Shown: positions 20,066 to 35,000, counted from the stretch's first letter. The stretch: 64,000 nt of DNA from Bryum argenteum (GCA_037043015.1 CM073326.1:6483845-6547844); one strand, 5' to 3'. Program-made: numbers and translations. The notes: generated from the sequence alone by a model not told the origin.

Positions 20066-21331
20066 TTTGCAGGTGAGCATTATTATTTCCATAAACTCCT
20101 TGATGGTATGTTTTGAACTTTGTATTGTATCTTTAGAACTTCAATATAAACTTCTATGGTTTTTTCATGATAAATTTAGGATCTCAACATTCGATAGATT
20201 TGTATCTATTGTACATCTATCGATTTTTTGGCAAGCACTTAGAGCAAGACTTACGTTTTTGTATGGCAAATTCTGAAATTTTGACTAGCAAATTTATGGT
20301 TACATCAGAATTCTAACAACTTTCACATTGGTCATGGTTTCAGGCCCTCTTTGTGTTGTATGTCATTTGTCCATGGACTTCTAGGGGATAATTCGAAGGC
20401 CGGAAGGGGAGAGCTCACTCCTCCAGTACGAAGCGGCCACGAGGAGGCGCCAGCAGGGAGCTCGCTGACCTCTCCACTATGACGTGGATGGGTCTGCCCG
20501 AATGACGGGCCAGAGGCCTTCGCCGCAGCCAGGCAGGTAGACAAGAGCCAAACCAGCTCTCCATTGCAGGGGCTTCCCCGAAGTTACCCAACCCTGTTCT
20601 TTCTTGTCAACTTGACCGGCCATACATGGCAAGTGTGTCAGCACCATCAATGTCATTTTTTGTCTGTAATACCTTTTGCATGATGGGTCAGAGGACATGC
20701 GAGGGGACCCAGTATTTGGCCATTGCCCGACTCTTTTTATAAGGCATTTTATCACTTTTATCCATGGAAATTGATAAGTTTTTGAGATTTCATTATTTTT
20801 GAAAAAAAAATTCGCCCCTAAATCACATTTGAGTGAAAGCATTTCTTCACCGTTGGGATTCCCAAAATTGCAAAATTTCTGGGTGCTATTCACCAATTCA
20901 TGAAACGGGAGAGTTTACTAGCTTGTGGACCTTCACTGCCTAATGAATTTAGATGAAGGTCATAAAAGCATGGGGTGTAAAAAAAAATTTGCATGGAGGT
21001 GCCCAACTTAGTTTCCTACATGGAAAAAAATATGACCAAGAATTTTGGGGTAACAAACATCAAGTCCTCCTTTGCACCATTTAGGCTATGTCATCCGGGC
21101 AATGCCCAAAAAAACTTTTGCTGCAACTTTGAATGTTATAATCTCATTGATGAAAAACATCCAACGGTTGAAAATTGAATCAGTACTTCTGCATAGGGTA
21201 AGGTACAAGATCCTACGGTTGGATTTCTAAACAAAGGAAATTTAATTGGTCCAAACCGCCATCTCCACAAAGTGGTCAAAAATGGCAGTTTCTGGTTTTG
21301 GAGCTCCAAAAACTGGTCGGATTTTTAGGGG
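20066..21331. other. 3' non-coding part of the piggyBac element
   Basis: A donor-like GTGAGC follows the transposase stop. The GC-rich patch at 20,390-20,560 (GGAAGGGGAGAGCTCACTCC, GGCGCCAGCAGGGAGCTCGC) contrasts with its AT-rich surroundings. From about 20,960 the sequence matches the right ends of the 0.93-kb derivatives (CATCCAACGGTTGAAA). I see no supported ORF. Confidence 0.5.
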
Positions 21332-21335
21332 TTAA

Positions 21336-22810
21336 CATTGATTTTAGAATAATGCCAACTCATCCATTTTGGTTTAATGCCAACTCATTCATTTTGGTGT
21401 ACGGCCAACTCATCCTATGCGTCGGAGATTATCCCCTAAAGGAGAGAGAAGCCCCATTCAGGTCAATCACATGTAAGGTAGAGGCACCTATAACCGACCA
21501 CTTAAGGATATTAGCATATGATATTAAGGTATATATTTTTCTTAGAATTTTTCATGTGTGCAAACATAAGGTTCTTGTTGAATGCAAAAAGTTTCGTGAT
21601 TTTATTTGCATTATTCAAATAGTTATAATTGTTTAAAGTGAAAAACTACTTGGAACCTAAAGTCGATCACATGCTCAAATATACAAATGAGGTACATCTG
21701 TTCTTTCAAAATCTAGGAATTGGGCTTGATCGGTTATAAGTCCCCGATCGAGAATGGGTCCCTTCACCTTATCTCAAGATCAGTTTTCACAACAAAAATT
21801 GAAACAATGTATCTCAAGATCAGTAGAGTGAAATCCAATAAAAAAATTGGTGGGTAGCCTCATTAGATAGCTATTAATAAGATCCTACAGTTGGAACTGG
21901 ATTTTTTCAAAGTCAATTTTAAAAAAAAAAAAAACAATAATAGAATATTGTTAATAATAATTCCTTATGGATTCCAGATGTGGCCGTCTGGAGGTTCACT
22001 GCAGAGCTTCAAGGGTTACGAGATTTGTTACATTAGGCTCTAATATTCACCCCAATAGTAACTCAGTGTAACTGCAAGTCTGCAATCTAGTGCGATTTTC
22101 ACCCTTAGTACTGTAGCTGTACAGAATCCAGAATCAGAACTGCAGTTGCAGTATCCTCACCAACTCTTTGACCACCATTCCGTATCACATCGTTACATAA
22201 TACACCCCTCTCTCGTACATCTACACACCTTCATTCCTTCCAGAAAAGCCATGTGCATACAAATACCCAAATTATCTGTCATGTAACTAAACATATGGTC
22301 GACAATCTCATTTTAGCAACCAAAAACGAGCTCTTCAAACATTAGAGGTACAACAACCCCCGTTCTGAAACAGTTCAAGGTAGAAACAAAAGCAAGCTGG
22401 AGATGAAAAGGGTCCAGATGGACGTATACGGATTCACTGTCAAGTGCAACTTCGATTCTTTGAATCTATCGCAGCAGCTCAATAAAGACAAGACGAGACA
22501 AGAAGACTGAATCCAGCCAGCAACATGAAGACAAATGGGCAACTGCAGTCCATGATGGTACAAAAAAAGAGGAGGCACATGATGTCACAAATTAGAAGTT
22601 GGGTTCGGACAGAAGTTGAGAAAAAGAGAGCTTCTAACTTAACTGTCTAGATTCTGATCCAGCTCTTATGAAGCTCTTGTTGGAGGGGGGGGGGGAATAA
22701 AAAAGCTCAGGAGGGTAGACAAGCGAACATGAACATTGACAAGTGAGCGAACATCGACACTGTAATCACTGATATGGTTGTTTGTTTTCGGGAAGTTTTT
22801 GGGGGGAAGT
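21336..22810. other. Intergenic DNA and probable calmodulin 3' UTR
   Basis: At about 21,475 a short unit (GTAGAGGCACCTATAACCGA) has a near-copy at about 61,370. Sequence at 21,800-21,910 (ATGTATCTCAAGATC, ATTGGTGGGT, AAGATCCTACAG) recurs near 27,330-27,410. The last 500-600 bp before 22,811 probably form the 3' UTR of the minus-strand calmodulin gene. No ORF is supported. Confidence 0.4.
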
Positions 22811-24078
<1,268 letters not shown>

Positions 24079-24480
24079 AGCTGCTCCTGTTGCTGCAACT
24101 CCGAGTGAGGGGTTGTGAAAAGCAGAATTTGGGGAGCGAGAAGACGAGAAGATGGGGTAGCGGGGAGATGCAGGGGGTTGTTGAGTGTGTGAGGGATTAG
24201 TGCTGGTGAGATGTGTCTGGCGGTAAAGTAAAGCATGAAAGGGCTTTGCCTCGTCCCCTGTCCACTCAAGCTTCCATTCTGCAGTTGAGTATGATATAGC
24301 ATAGCATTGCATTGTCAAGGGCAAAGCAAAGCAAATCTTTGCCCCAAATCTACCTGCCAGTGAGAGCCAGACCTCACCGGTAGGTACATGGTACCCACCC
24401 ACCCCCCCCCCCTGCCCTTCCTGGGCTGAGGTAACAGTGGGTTGGGTATGTTTCTTATTAGTGTTGTGTTGTTACTATTG
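24079..24480 (-). promoter_or_regulatory. Probable 5' UTR and promoter region of calmodulin
   Basis: The region lies directly upstream of the calmodulin ATG. It has a run of 13 C residues at about 24,400 and no ORF of its own beyond chance frames. No clear TATA box is assigned. Confidence 0.35.
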
Positions 24481-26450
24481 TTGTGAGAGTGAGTTATGTG
24501 TACAAAATATTGTTCTATTCGAGTATTGTATGTAAGAGTTATTCAGAGTTCATTATTTATGTATCATTGTTTCTATCTATCGTAGAGCATACTGATTGAA
24601 CCTTGTAATTTGACAATAAGACTTGGGTTTTTTGGTTTGGTTTGCACAAGAAGAGCCATGATGAGGTTTTTCTTTGGTTTTTTATCTTGTGCACATGGAA
24701 GAGTGGCAAGAAAGTTCTTGTGAATGGTATTGGCGGTCCCTTTTTGTACGTGTGGCTCTTCCAACTCGAGTCACCATTGTGAAATGAGGAGCGGTGAGAG
24801 GGACAAAACCTTTTGACGTACTCTTTGAAGAAAAAAGATGGTTCTTCAGGGCTACACGACAAAGCAAATTCTTGAAAACCTTACCTTTCACGCCACGTTA
24901 GGTTCTTGGTGGCCGTGTGATAAGAAGAATGAAGATGCGTTCATTGAACGCAACAATCTAGCTAAGCTAGCCACCGCCCCTACATCTTGCCAACCAACCC
25001 ACACAACTTGATGTCAAATGAGGAAAAAAAATTGTACTACCTTACAGGACGTTGTTCATGGGTCATTCTCTCACGTTATTGGTTTCTTCTCTAAACTGAC
25101 TCAGTCTAGGAGAGTTATATCGTCTTCATTCAACGTTGGGATCTCAACTTTGATTGTAAGAATATAGATTCCAAATTGAATCTACTTAATGTTTCAGGCC
25201 AATCCAATTTTTTAGGTCAATCCAATACGTCATGAAGATAAGGAAGCCATGCATTTAGTGCAAAGATTCTTAGAAAATTTTTCCTTTGTAAATTTTGGGA
25301 CAAATATATATCATCGCACGGCTCTAATTTGAGCACTTTTTTATGATGATTTCTCTTTTGCTACAATAGTATCTTTGAGATGAAGGCGAACATTCAAGTT
25401 TTCACTTAGGGAATTTCATCAAACATGCACTCATTCTAGAATCTTCAGATATACAACATCCTCGGAGGTTATCCCAATCCAAAATGTGGGACAAAATAAC
25501 AAGCCAATGATACAAATCCTTTATTTAGAGGCTCACAATATTAACATGAATCATCTCCCTTTGACTCTCCGCTACCATTATAGCTGATACTGTACCACCT
25601 TGAGAATAAAAACTTCTAAAATTTGGCTACTTTTCAGAGACGGATTTTTTTTAAAATTTTTAATAATGACATATTTGTACAAAGACTTTCACTTTTTGAG
25701 GGAATCTTTATTAAAGAAAACACTTTTGTCAAATGCAAAATACTTTCAGATAGAGGAATATTCACAAAATATTTGTAAAGACGGGAAGGAATATTGTCTC
25801 ACTCTTGCTTCAAGAACAAGAAGAAGAAGCTATATGTTAGTTTCAATATGCTAAGATGTCAATCTTCTTCATATGTCTACTACTAATGGGATAATAATAT
25901 TAATAATTTTAGTTCCTCTCTTTGGAGATAATTTGTGTTTATTCTTTCATTTAAACAATAGTGTTCCCCTATATGTAAATTCTCCTTGAAAGTAAAAGCA
26001 ATGTCAATTAATCAATAGGATTATTTGTAACCTTCACTTGGGTCCAACATTAAAATGCTTTCCATTCGAGGTTGATGATAAGGGGTTATGCAAATTATTT
26101 TTGGTACCAAAAATATGAGTCCGATAGGAAATTTGAGTCTTCAAGATTCGGTAACCCAATTTTAAAAAATAAACCTAATTCTTGAGTTTAAATTTAGCCA
26201 GTAAACAACAATCACAACAATAATTAATAAATAATAGAGAAATTTTCATATAGGGGAACACCTCGGTCAAATATTTTTCAATAAAAGAATAATTGTAAAG
26301 AGGGGATCAAAACTATCAATTTATTTTTGAATTCCTTTATAGTTACAAGATGCAAATTGTATAACAATTTGCATTTTCTCAACTAGATTGATTACAAAAA
26401 AGTTTGTCTACACACATGTCTTTTCTTATGCATGGGTAAATCTTTTCTTC
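24480..26450. repeat. Arm of a large inverted repeat (partner 4,330-6,370)
   Basis: This is the reverse complement of 4,330-6,370 with many substitutions and indels (for example GGTTCAATTAGTAAGCTCTA at 6,269 against TAGAGCATACTGATTGAACC at 24,583). It lacks the MITE present in the partner. There are no coding signals. Confidence 0.7.
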
Positions 26451-28600
26451 CGCTCTTTGAAAATATTTTGCAATTGTTCCTTATTTGAACCTATTTTATG
26501 GAAGTGTTTCTATGAATAAAAAATCCCTCTATCATAAAAATAAAATAAAATTGATCAATAAATAACAATTGAACACTTATAATCATATTTTGACCCCTCA
26601 AGGTCGTTTTTTTTTAAAAAAAATCTTCTTAAAATTTGGGGTCCCCACCCCCATTTTAGCCTAGAGACCTCTCCATGGAAATTTAAAGGCTTATATGAAA
26701 AAAAATACCAGGGGAAAACCTTAATTAAAGTGGGCCCTGATATAAAGTGGTTGTGAATTACAAATACACCACATCACACAACATCTCCTCAAGTTTCAAG
26801 TATGCTATTCATAAGCCATTCTCATAAACAACTAGTTATTTAGTGTTACTTATTTGGAATTGGTCATATTCACAAAATTAATAAATATTTTTGATGGTTT
26901 GTTGTCAATTGTAGAATTCTATCTCTATATTCTTTTGAGGAAATAAGCCATGTAAACAACGACAATATTACAACAACACTACTTCATCTCTACGGAGTTT
27001 TGTGTAGGGTAAACGTTGGTATGGAAAAAACAAAACTACCTACAATGCAAGTTGCTCTTGAATGATGTCAACATCTTTATGTTGTAGCCAACTTCAAATT
27101 GTTATGGAAAAAACAAAACTACCTACAACGCAAGTTGCTCTTGAATGAATGTAAACCTAAGATTTGGCGTACCCTTGCATGTGCAAGTTAGGTACAAGAT
27201 ACCTCAAACAAATTTCATAATTTAAAACACATCAAAACTTGAAAATTCTCAACCCCTCACAGAGAGAGGAGCCCAACTCAGTTTAATTTGCTTGAAAAAG
27301 ATATGTTGTTCTTACAAAAACTGAAACTTAATGTATCTCAAGATCCTTGCGATAAAATTTAATAAAAATTGGTGGGTGCACAAATTAGAGAGTTTTAAAC
27401 AAGATCCTATGGTTGGATTTGAGAACTTTGTTCACTGATTTCACATATGGCTTGGCCTTGAAAGTTTAGGGCTAGACTGCTAAAACCATTTTTTCATTTA
27501 GAATTGATTTTTTCAATTAAGAATCCTAAAAATATAACTGAAGCTAGGGTACAAGGAATGCCTTTGTATGAGTAGGTATGCTCACATGCCAAAGTTTGCA
27601 GTTGGTTGACAAGTGGATCTCATGGACTCTCAAGGTAGTTGATTTCCTACTTTGTACACTCAAAAATGTCAACTCTTAGTAAGGTGGTCAATAATGGTGT
27701 AATTTTTAGCACGGGAAATTATATGGATGTTACAAGTGCAAGCAATTTTTGTGCACGGCAAAAATTCGCAGAAAGCTAGAGCAAGTAGAATCATCATTTT
27801 TGAACTCTTCTACACTCAGTTATGAATTTTTGAAGTTGGAAATATAGGGGTTTCTAAAATGATGCCTTAAAGTGATACCCTAAAATGTTTGCAGTGAGTG
27901 CATGGTATACAAAAGTCCTTTCTTTGGCTTTGCTCGAGAAGGATTGCTTTCATTGTGCAAAGGTGGACTTGATAATTGTTACCCAAGCATTTTGCTCTTG
28001 TTTTTTTTTTTTTTTTTCAAGTAGGTAACTGATTGGGAGTCGAGTATGCCTATGCAAAATTTTAGAAACTCATTATGCTTTTATGAACCTTCATACAAAC
28101 CATTGTCCAAAAGGAGGTATGAAGACACCCATTTAGTAGAACATGCTTCACATTGATTGTACTTGGTTTAGGAAAAACTAAACGATCATTAGATACCTTC
28201 ATAAGTTTTATAAAAATTTGAGCAAAATTTTCTAGAAAAAATTCTAATAATGACAAAAATATGAAATTACATGCTCTTGTGAGTTTTAAAACCAACCCTT
28301 GTGAAATTTAATAAACGTTGAACTTGGGATCACACGGAAATTTGAATAAATTTGATCAATTCTTTATTAAAAAAAATAAATCTAAAATGTGGAGTTATAT
28401 TTTGCAAACTTCCCCACATACACTTTGCAGTATTAAAGGGAACATACACTAAATTGTTGAAGCAAAAATATCAATTTTAACCCCTTCATCTAAGCTGCTG
28501 AAAAGAGCAAGTAGCCATTTGAGGCAGGGAAAGAAACAAGAGAAATGAGAATGAAGAAGATTCTGGATGCAAGCTTATCAAGAGATAAGTAGCTCTCAAG
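26451..28600. other. Gene-free repeat-rich interval
   Basis: A near-perfect direct repeat (ATGGAAAAAACAAAACTACC followed by TACAAYGCAAGTTGCTCTTG) lies at about 27,020-27,062 and 27,111-27,150. Sequence near 27,340-27,420 resembles that near 21,805-21,895. A T-run lies at 28,002-28,018. No gene is supported. Confidence 0.45.
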
Positions 28601-28604
28601 CTCT

Positions 28605-28940
<336 letters not shown>

Positions 28941-30129
28941 TAAAAAAAGTTTTGTGGAACACCAATCACAGCATGATGTCCACAACAAGCGTTTCTTTTG
29001 TTTTGTTTTTCCCTGTCGATTTTGAAATGGTCTTCCAACAAAGGCTTGGTGAGTGACTTCTTATTTACTTCCACCTCAAATTCAGTAAAATATATCATGT
29101 GAAGGACCAAGGTACTTCTATGTAGATGAGGAGATTGAAGTCTAACCTAAATACTAAATAATCTACAGAATATGATGTACCTCTTGAATCAGCCAATCAG
29201 GTCCCCATAGGTCTTGTCCATGTTCACATCACAAGATTCCATCGACCCCTAAAAATCCTTGGTGAAACTCGCTTAAATTATGAAAAAAATAAAAAAGAAT
29301 GACCTCCTTCTAAGTCAAGACTGGAAAAGCTCAATCTAAGCATCATTTAAAAGACTCCATTGTAGGATCTTAAAGCTAACTTGAGATACTACTTTCATGC
29401 CAAATAGTGAGATTGTAATAATCGTGCACGAGCCCTCAAAAGTCATTTCCTGCTTTAAGGATATATAGCAATTAACATTGCTTTAGTAAGTTGAGAATTC
29501 CCGTTCGACAACTGTCATATGCATTTTGATATTTTAAATTTTGTTATATACTTGGATTTTGTTACAATTTGAGAGAAGTCTTGTGCGTGTATGCATAAAT
29601 GTATGGCAAGGTGGCTTTTGGTGATGGTTAGTGAATTGAACAAAGTGAGTTAGAAGTTATCGTGCCCCAGAAGCCACAGGAAGTACATCAAATGTACCAA
29701 CAAACTGATACAAATCATGCGCACATGACAACCTTCTATCCAAAATAATAAAGAGATTTGTCCCTTTTGGCGAGGAAATGGGCAAGTCTCACGATTTGGG
29801 TAAAATAATGTCGATATTGTACAATAAAGTTGCATATATACGGTAAATGCATAGAAGTTATATGGTAATTAATTAGCATTAATGATGTGTACTTGAAGTA
29901 CTAAGGACATATACTACAAAGTCACTTAGGCTTGTTTTGCATGTGATGCTGAAAAAAGTATTAGTAAAATGATGTGTACTAGGGTTGCACTCTAAAACTA
30001 TGGAACATTACTTGATGATGGTGACAAGACCAACAATCGTTATCTATTTTTTAGCAGCTTAGAATCCAAGAGAACACCAAAAAAAATTGAAGAACACCAA
30101 GACCAAAATTTGCAACAATTACCAGTGCA
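28941..30129. other. Gene-free interval with a truncated TTAA-type element end
   Basis: At 29,244-29,445 the sequence reads GACCCCTAAAAATCC. Interior sequence of the short TTAA elements follows (CTCAATCTAAGCATC, TGTAGGATCTTA, CATGCCAAAT), but the terminal TTAA and the right end are missing. Nothing else is supported. Confidence 0.45.
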
Positions 30130-30519
30130 CTGGAATTCACTTTCATTCACGCCACAAAATAAATTAGACAAAATGTAAATTTCAGAGATAAGCAGTGGAA
30201 ACCTTGTGGGAAAAACTTTTTATTATGGATATTTTACATACATAATGATGTCATAACCTTTATTTTATAAGGCTGGATTCCAGTTGAGGAAATACTGGTG
30301 ACCCAAATCCGAAACTAAGGGTACTTAGCCCAAATTCCAATAGAGGTGTTATAACCTCTACATTTTTGATAAAGCTACATGATTACAATAGCTTAGTATT
30401 ATCCACTTCAATCAAGTTGATTCAGTTGGATCTCAGAATTCTGTTGTGATTCTAGAACTGTACTGCACTGTACATTATGCTCAATTCAGTGAGTATTTGT
30501 ATAACCCCGTCTTACTAGC

Positions 30520-31092
30520 CTAAAATTCTAGGATTTCTCCTTCTTCCAGATTGTCTCTCATGGCTTGTTCTCGAGGAGCCTTCAATTTGGCTTGCTCACA
30601 AATCCTCACATGTGAGATGTGGCATTTTCTAGGCATTTCAAACTGGAAACTTTGAAGAGAATGTGCCAACTCCCGGACGATTCCATCGTCATGTTTTAAG
30701 AGCTTGTAAAGCAGTTTGGAGATTCACCTCATACAAAACTTGTGGGTACAAATAATCAAGTTCCTCCCTTGAGCAACTCCATGGTTGCGGAGATGTTGAA
30801 GTACTCGTAAACCTTTCCGCAAGATGGGGGTCATGAGATAATTATTTTGGAACTCATGGAGCATGTTGATGAGGATGTGGAAATGATTTGTTTCCTCTTT
30901 TGCCATGAAAACTTGATGGAGAATGCCGCTCTCTTCAGTGTCCAGAATGGCTTGCAAGAGGATGGAGAGGTCACGAGCGCTGCTCGACTTAAGAGCAGTA
31001 GCAAAGAGCTCAAGAAATCTTTTGGGTGTTTCGGGATCTGATACCAAACCCATTTTTCCTATCACAATGGCCTCAAGATCCATACCAGCCAT
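30520..31092 (-). pseudogene. TND-cassette gene, copy B (one nonsense codon)
   Basis: It starts MAGMDLEAIVIGKMG and reads in frame through RVLQHLRNHGVAQG and CTHKFCMR to residue 122. There GGA of intact copies is TGA (about 30,725). After the stop the same frame stays open to EEGEILEF and TAG at 30,520-30,522, so the lesion is a single base. It lies downstream of PAN2 copy B on the same strand. It may be recently inactivated, or make a 122-residue product lacking the LSKHEDE core. Confidence 0.78.
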
Positions 31093-31570
31093 GATACTGT
31101 AGATGGAATGAGTGGGTTAAGGCAAAGGGCGGTAGTTCAAAGGGCGGGGGGTAATGAAAGAGGCGGTGAGAGAGGAAGAAATGGAGAATGGAATGAGCAA
31201 AGGCCAAATGGGGGGTAATGTTGCTTATATCCTCTCTCACGCGCTTTTACATTATATTTATTATTATTAATGCTCACTTAACGCTCACTAAACGATCAGT
31301 TAACGCTCAGTTAACGAAATCCGTTACTTTGTTTGACTTTTTTGCGATTCTTTTTACTTTTCTGATATCTTCGCGATTGCGTTATTCACTGTCTGGACTC
31401 TTCGAAGATACTGTGACTATGTCGGCACTTCTGCTCTTACGACGCAACAAATGGGTTAACTGGAATGGAGGTTACGATCACTTCGATGAGGTCATTTTCA
31501 CCGGTAGACGTACAAAATCTATGATTCTGAACATTTGAACGTTGTGGCGAGACCCACAAATAAAACCAGT
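31093..31570 (-). repeat. 5' region of TND cassette B
   Basis: On the gene strand, GTTAACTGAGCG-type units lie at about 31,270-31,320. Farther out, at about 31,320-31,400, are AAAAGTAA-type units (GTTACTTTGTTTGAC and TTTTTACTTTTCTGATATC on the + strand). The arrangement is the same as for copies A, 4 and 5. Confidence 0.65.
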
Positions 31571-32034
31571 AAGGGTGTTTAACTTTCTCTTTCTTAACAC
31601 CATTCTGGTATTCTGGGTTGCTGGTTGAAAAGATTTCGAAGTTTTATATTGAGTGCAAGGTTTCCAACTTCATAGGATCCTACCATTCAAACAACATGCA
31701 AAATTCTCTGAAGCAAATGGCAGCAAATGCTTCTTAAGAGCGCAATGACGCATCACAAAATCAGACTGCATGAGATACAAGACCTTCTGAATAACTCAGT
31801 GTCATTTCAGTGAAGTTTGTACAAATTCATCTTCAACTCTGCAAGTAAAACGATACAATCTCATGCGCTTAAGTTGTGAACTGACCCCACAAAGCACACC
31901 CTCTCGTTCTCGTATTCAACAACTTACTCGTCTCCAGTTCCCATTTGCATACATACAACTGATCCGTGCAGCATCTTCCATCCTTTCTTCCACAAGAAGT
32001 GGACGAATCAATGCTCTGGGCGGCACGCCAGCGT

Positions 32035-35000
32035 TTACTGTGACGACTGTGACTGGGAAGAATCACCTTGACCAGATTCAAGTTCACTAACATCTTTCAC
32101 TATTTCCCAGTTGTACTTTCGCCCGTAACGATAAATCTCCAGCAGCTGTTTACGAACAAATTTCAGTGCCCTCACTCACAAGAAGAAAAAAAATAAAAAA
32201 ACAGCATCCAGTAAGAAGCAACGTCCAATTAACTATCAGATATATGAACAACAAAATGGATTCCCTACAGAAAGAAAAAGTGACCAGGAGGGACATACCT
32301 TCTCATGGAATTCACCTGCAGCCACCAGTTGCTTGTACTTCTCGTACAACCTTAGTGCCTGCAACATTTCAGCAAATCAGCTATAATCAGCCCTTCTCTC
32401 TTCACAATTCAATCCATGCAATTCCAACAGGCTAAGACCTAGTCAAATCAGCAAGGAATGATCCTCACGGGATCTGTAACAATAGATATTGAACGCACTT
32501 AAGACCATTCGGAGTTTGTGCGGTATCCTTGCTCAGTCGAGGATGGTATAGATAAGCTACTGAACATAATTTCATGGGAACAACTTCCAAAAGGTAGTCA
32601 ATGAAAGAGCGAAACGGACCGTGCAGGCATCCTCAATGCTGTCGTGCGTTTCATTTTGTATATTCGTCTGCAAAATCAGTAGTAAGTGTCAATGACCATG
32701 GACAGGCAGCATGTACCTAAGCGGCAGAATCCTGAATGCAAACTATGGGGCATAAAATTTAAATACAAAGCTGCTGTCGGAAGTAACTACACACCGAACG
32801 AGGATGAGCGAGAGCACTTACATTGAGCAGGTAAGAAGCCAGGAACCGTAACGACAGCATACGTTGCCGTTTTAGGTGGAAGAGCTCTACTGTATCGATA
32901 ATCTGAAAATATTTCATCAAGCACACAATCTCAGCAATTCAATGATAGCCCTAGCATGTATGCATGTAGGTGAGCGCTGAATATCAAAGAGCTATTATAT
33001 CGCCGTAGTGAATAACGGATGATTGTCACCTTCGAGAACTCAAGATCTTGATGGGAAGAAAAGAAACATGAATATCATTACACATTCAAGATCAGAATTA
33101 CAGAAACATCACCTGAGACTGTGGCACAACAATATTGATCATGCGGAAATCTTTCTTCAGACCATGCCCCACAAATCTGCAACCCTTGTCGACCTGTCAA
33201 GGAACGCATATTGTAAGCAGCCGCTCATACTCCTCAAACGCTTGCATTACTCAAGGTGAACGAGATTTCATGCTTTGGCATAAATCATTGTCGTGGTGTA
33301 GGTAACCAACCAGATAACGTAATTTGAGATATGCCTTCTTCAGTGTTGTAACAGGATGCTTCGATGTCGCTGGATCCTGTCCACAAAATGAATAGTAAAT
33401 ATACTAGTTAAGTGATCCTATCCAGTTGTCCGCAACTCAAATGCACAAAAATGCCTCGTCAGTGTTATAAATGTCTTACCAGATCACCGGGCGAGACTCC
33501 TGAGTAGCGTGTCAAGTAATCATATACTGGCTCAACCTGCAGGAAGATCGACGTTCAATCAGCCATGGCCTGCATAAGATATCATTCTACCCCTTTCGTA
33601 ACCTCTGATTTCCGGCGATAATACACATGTGAAGAGCTTCAGATAGGTCACCAATATCTCATATACATGCAAGAAAATAATTCAGCATCAAGGAGCTCAT
33701 ATACCGCACGAATATAGTCGTCAATACAGCAAACTCCAGCATGTAAACCCTCACCACGAACCTGCATGAAGCAGGAATCCTCTGTCAATCAAAAGACAAT
33801 CTTCTACTTGTTTTCTTAAGGGTGATTGATGAAATTGAAAGAAATAAATAATGGCAGCACATACCACACTGACACGAGCTGGACGTATGATATACTCTGC
33901 GCCATCTTCACGGGTTCCCTGTCAAAGCTGCACGTGAACATTGAACTCAGCATCCATATCAGTCAAGCACGAATTGAGATTCTCCCACCTTGGTAGGCAG
34001 ACCTTCTCTGCGGGCGAAAGAGCCACAAACTCTGCATCTAGGCCCAGTAGCATTCTCTGTAACATAAAATCAGGATGTTCAGTTTCAGGTGACAAGGGAG
34101 TGAGAAAGAATGAAGGGACAAATATTGTGCCGACTCTCAGCTACAAGTACTCTATCCTCCATCCTATATGTAAGAGCAGAACCTACAAAACCCTGCTCCG
34201 AACGTACTCTAACATCTGCTCAAGTTACAACAAAGAGAGAATGGTGATCATCACGTAAAGATCCTTGTTTGATGTTATTTACTATGCAACAAACGTTAGG
34301 CAGTAGGAGTCCAAAAATGTGCACTTTCAACCAACCCTTATTCTTAAGAAATTCAACATTCTCAATTTCAATAAAATAGTTCGAACCTGACCTAACGTTG
34401 GGTACTACGAGCACCATGTAGAGAATCACATATAGTGGACCCTCAATAACAGTAACAGAGCAATTCACAGGATCAACAGTGATCTCCACTCGATACGGTA
34501 GCCAATTGTTACGCACGACCTGTGTTCCAGAGCTCGCTGGCTTGGAGCCATTAGTGGAAAGTCTCGGCTTGCGTGAATCTAAGGTGGGCGTGTGATCTCC
34601 GTCGGCATACCAATAATACAAGTCTGTTTCTCTTTGTATCCAGCAGTTGATAATCAAGACATCAGGTAAACTGCACAGATGTCGGGTCTGCAAAAGTCAC
34701 CTCAATACTTAGAGATTTGTGCCACTAGACTGAGTTTGAATTTCTCTAACAATCAATTGTACAAGTAATTCAGCACACACAAAGGGAACATTCTTAGAAT
34801 GCCTCACTAACCAGCTGAAGTGATACATATGCACGACAGTGCGCACACCAATTTGGCCTCTCTTCTTGCCTGCACATACTCTTTTCCAGCAACTCCGCAA
34901 AAGATGGGCGCACTGCATTCGGCTTCCCTGCTGGATACTGACCACCACATGCATAATCCCCAGGCGTTAACTGACCGGAATTCTTTCTGACCTAAAATAG

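Larger units (their letters stand above)
16012..21335 (+). mobile_element. piggyBac-superfamily transposon, apparently complete (5.3 kb)
   Basis: The element is bounded by TTAA at 16,012-16,015 and 21,332-21,335. Its ends are inverted: TTAACCCCTAAAGATCC on the left, and the complement of GGATTTTTAGGGGTTAA on the right. This agrees with known piggyBac biology (TTAA target duplication, termini starting CCC). It contains an uninterrupted transposase ORF (17,393-20,065) and an upstream ORF (16,497-17,318). Both ends resemble the two 0.93-kb elements at 6,764 and 44,524. No internal frameshift is seen in the transposase, so it may be recent or active. The right interior includes a GC-rich block at about 20,390-20,560 unlike the rest. 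Confidence 0.85.
30130..34158 (-). repeat. Inverted copy of 1-3,860 (PAN2 3' half plus TND cassette)
   Basis: Position x of the left copy corresponds roughly to 34,159 minus x. The left window edge matches AGTACTCTATCCT ending at 34,158. Similarity runs through the PAN2 exons, the intergenic DNA and the TND gene into its 3' tail, and fades at about 30,120. PAN2 sequence continues beyond 34,158 up to 35,745. Confidence 0.85.
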
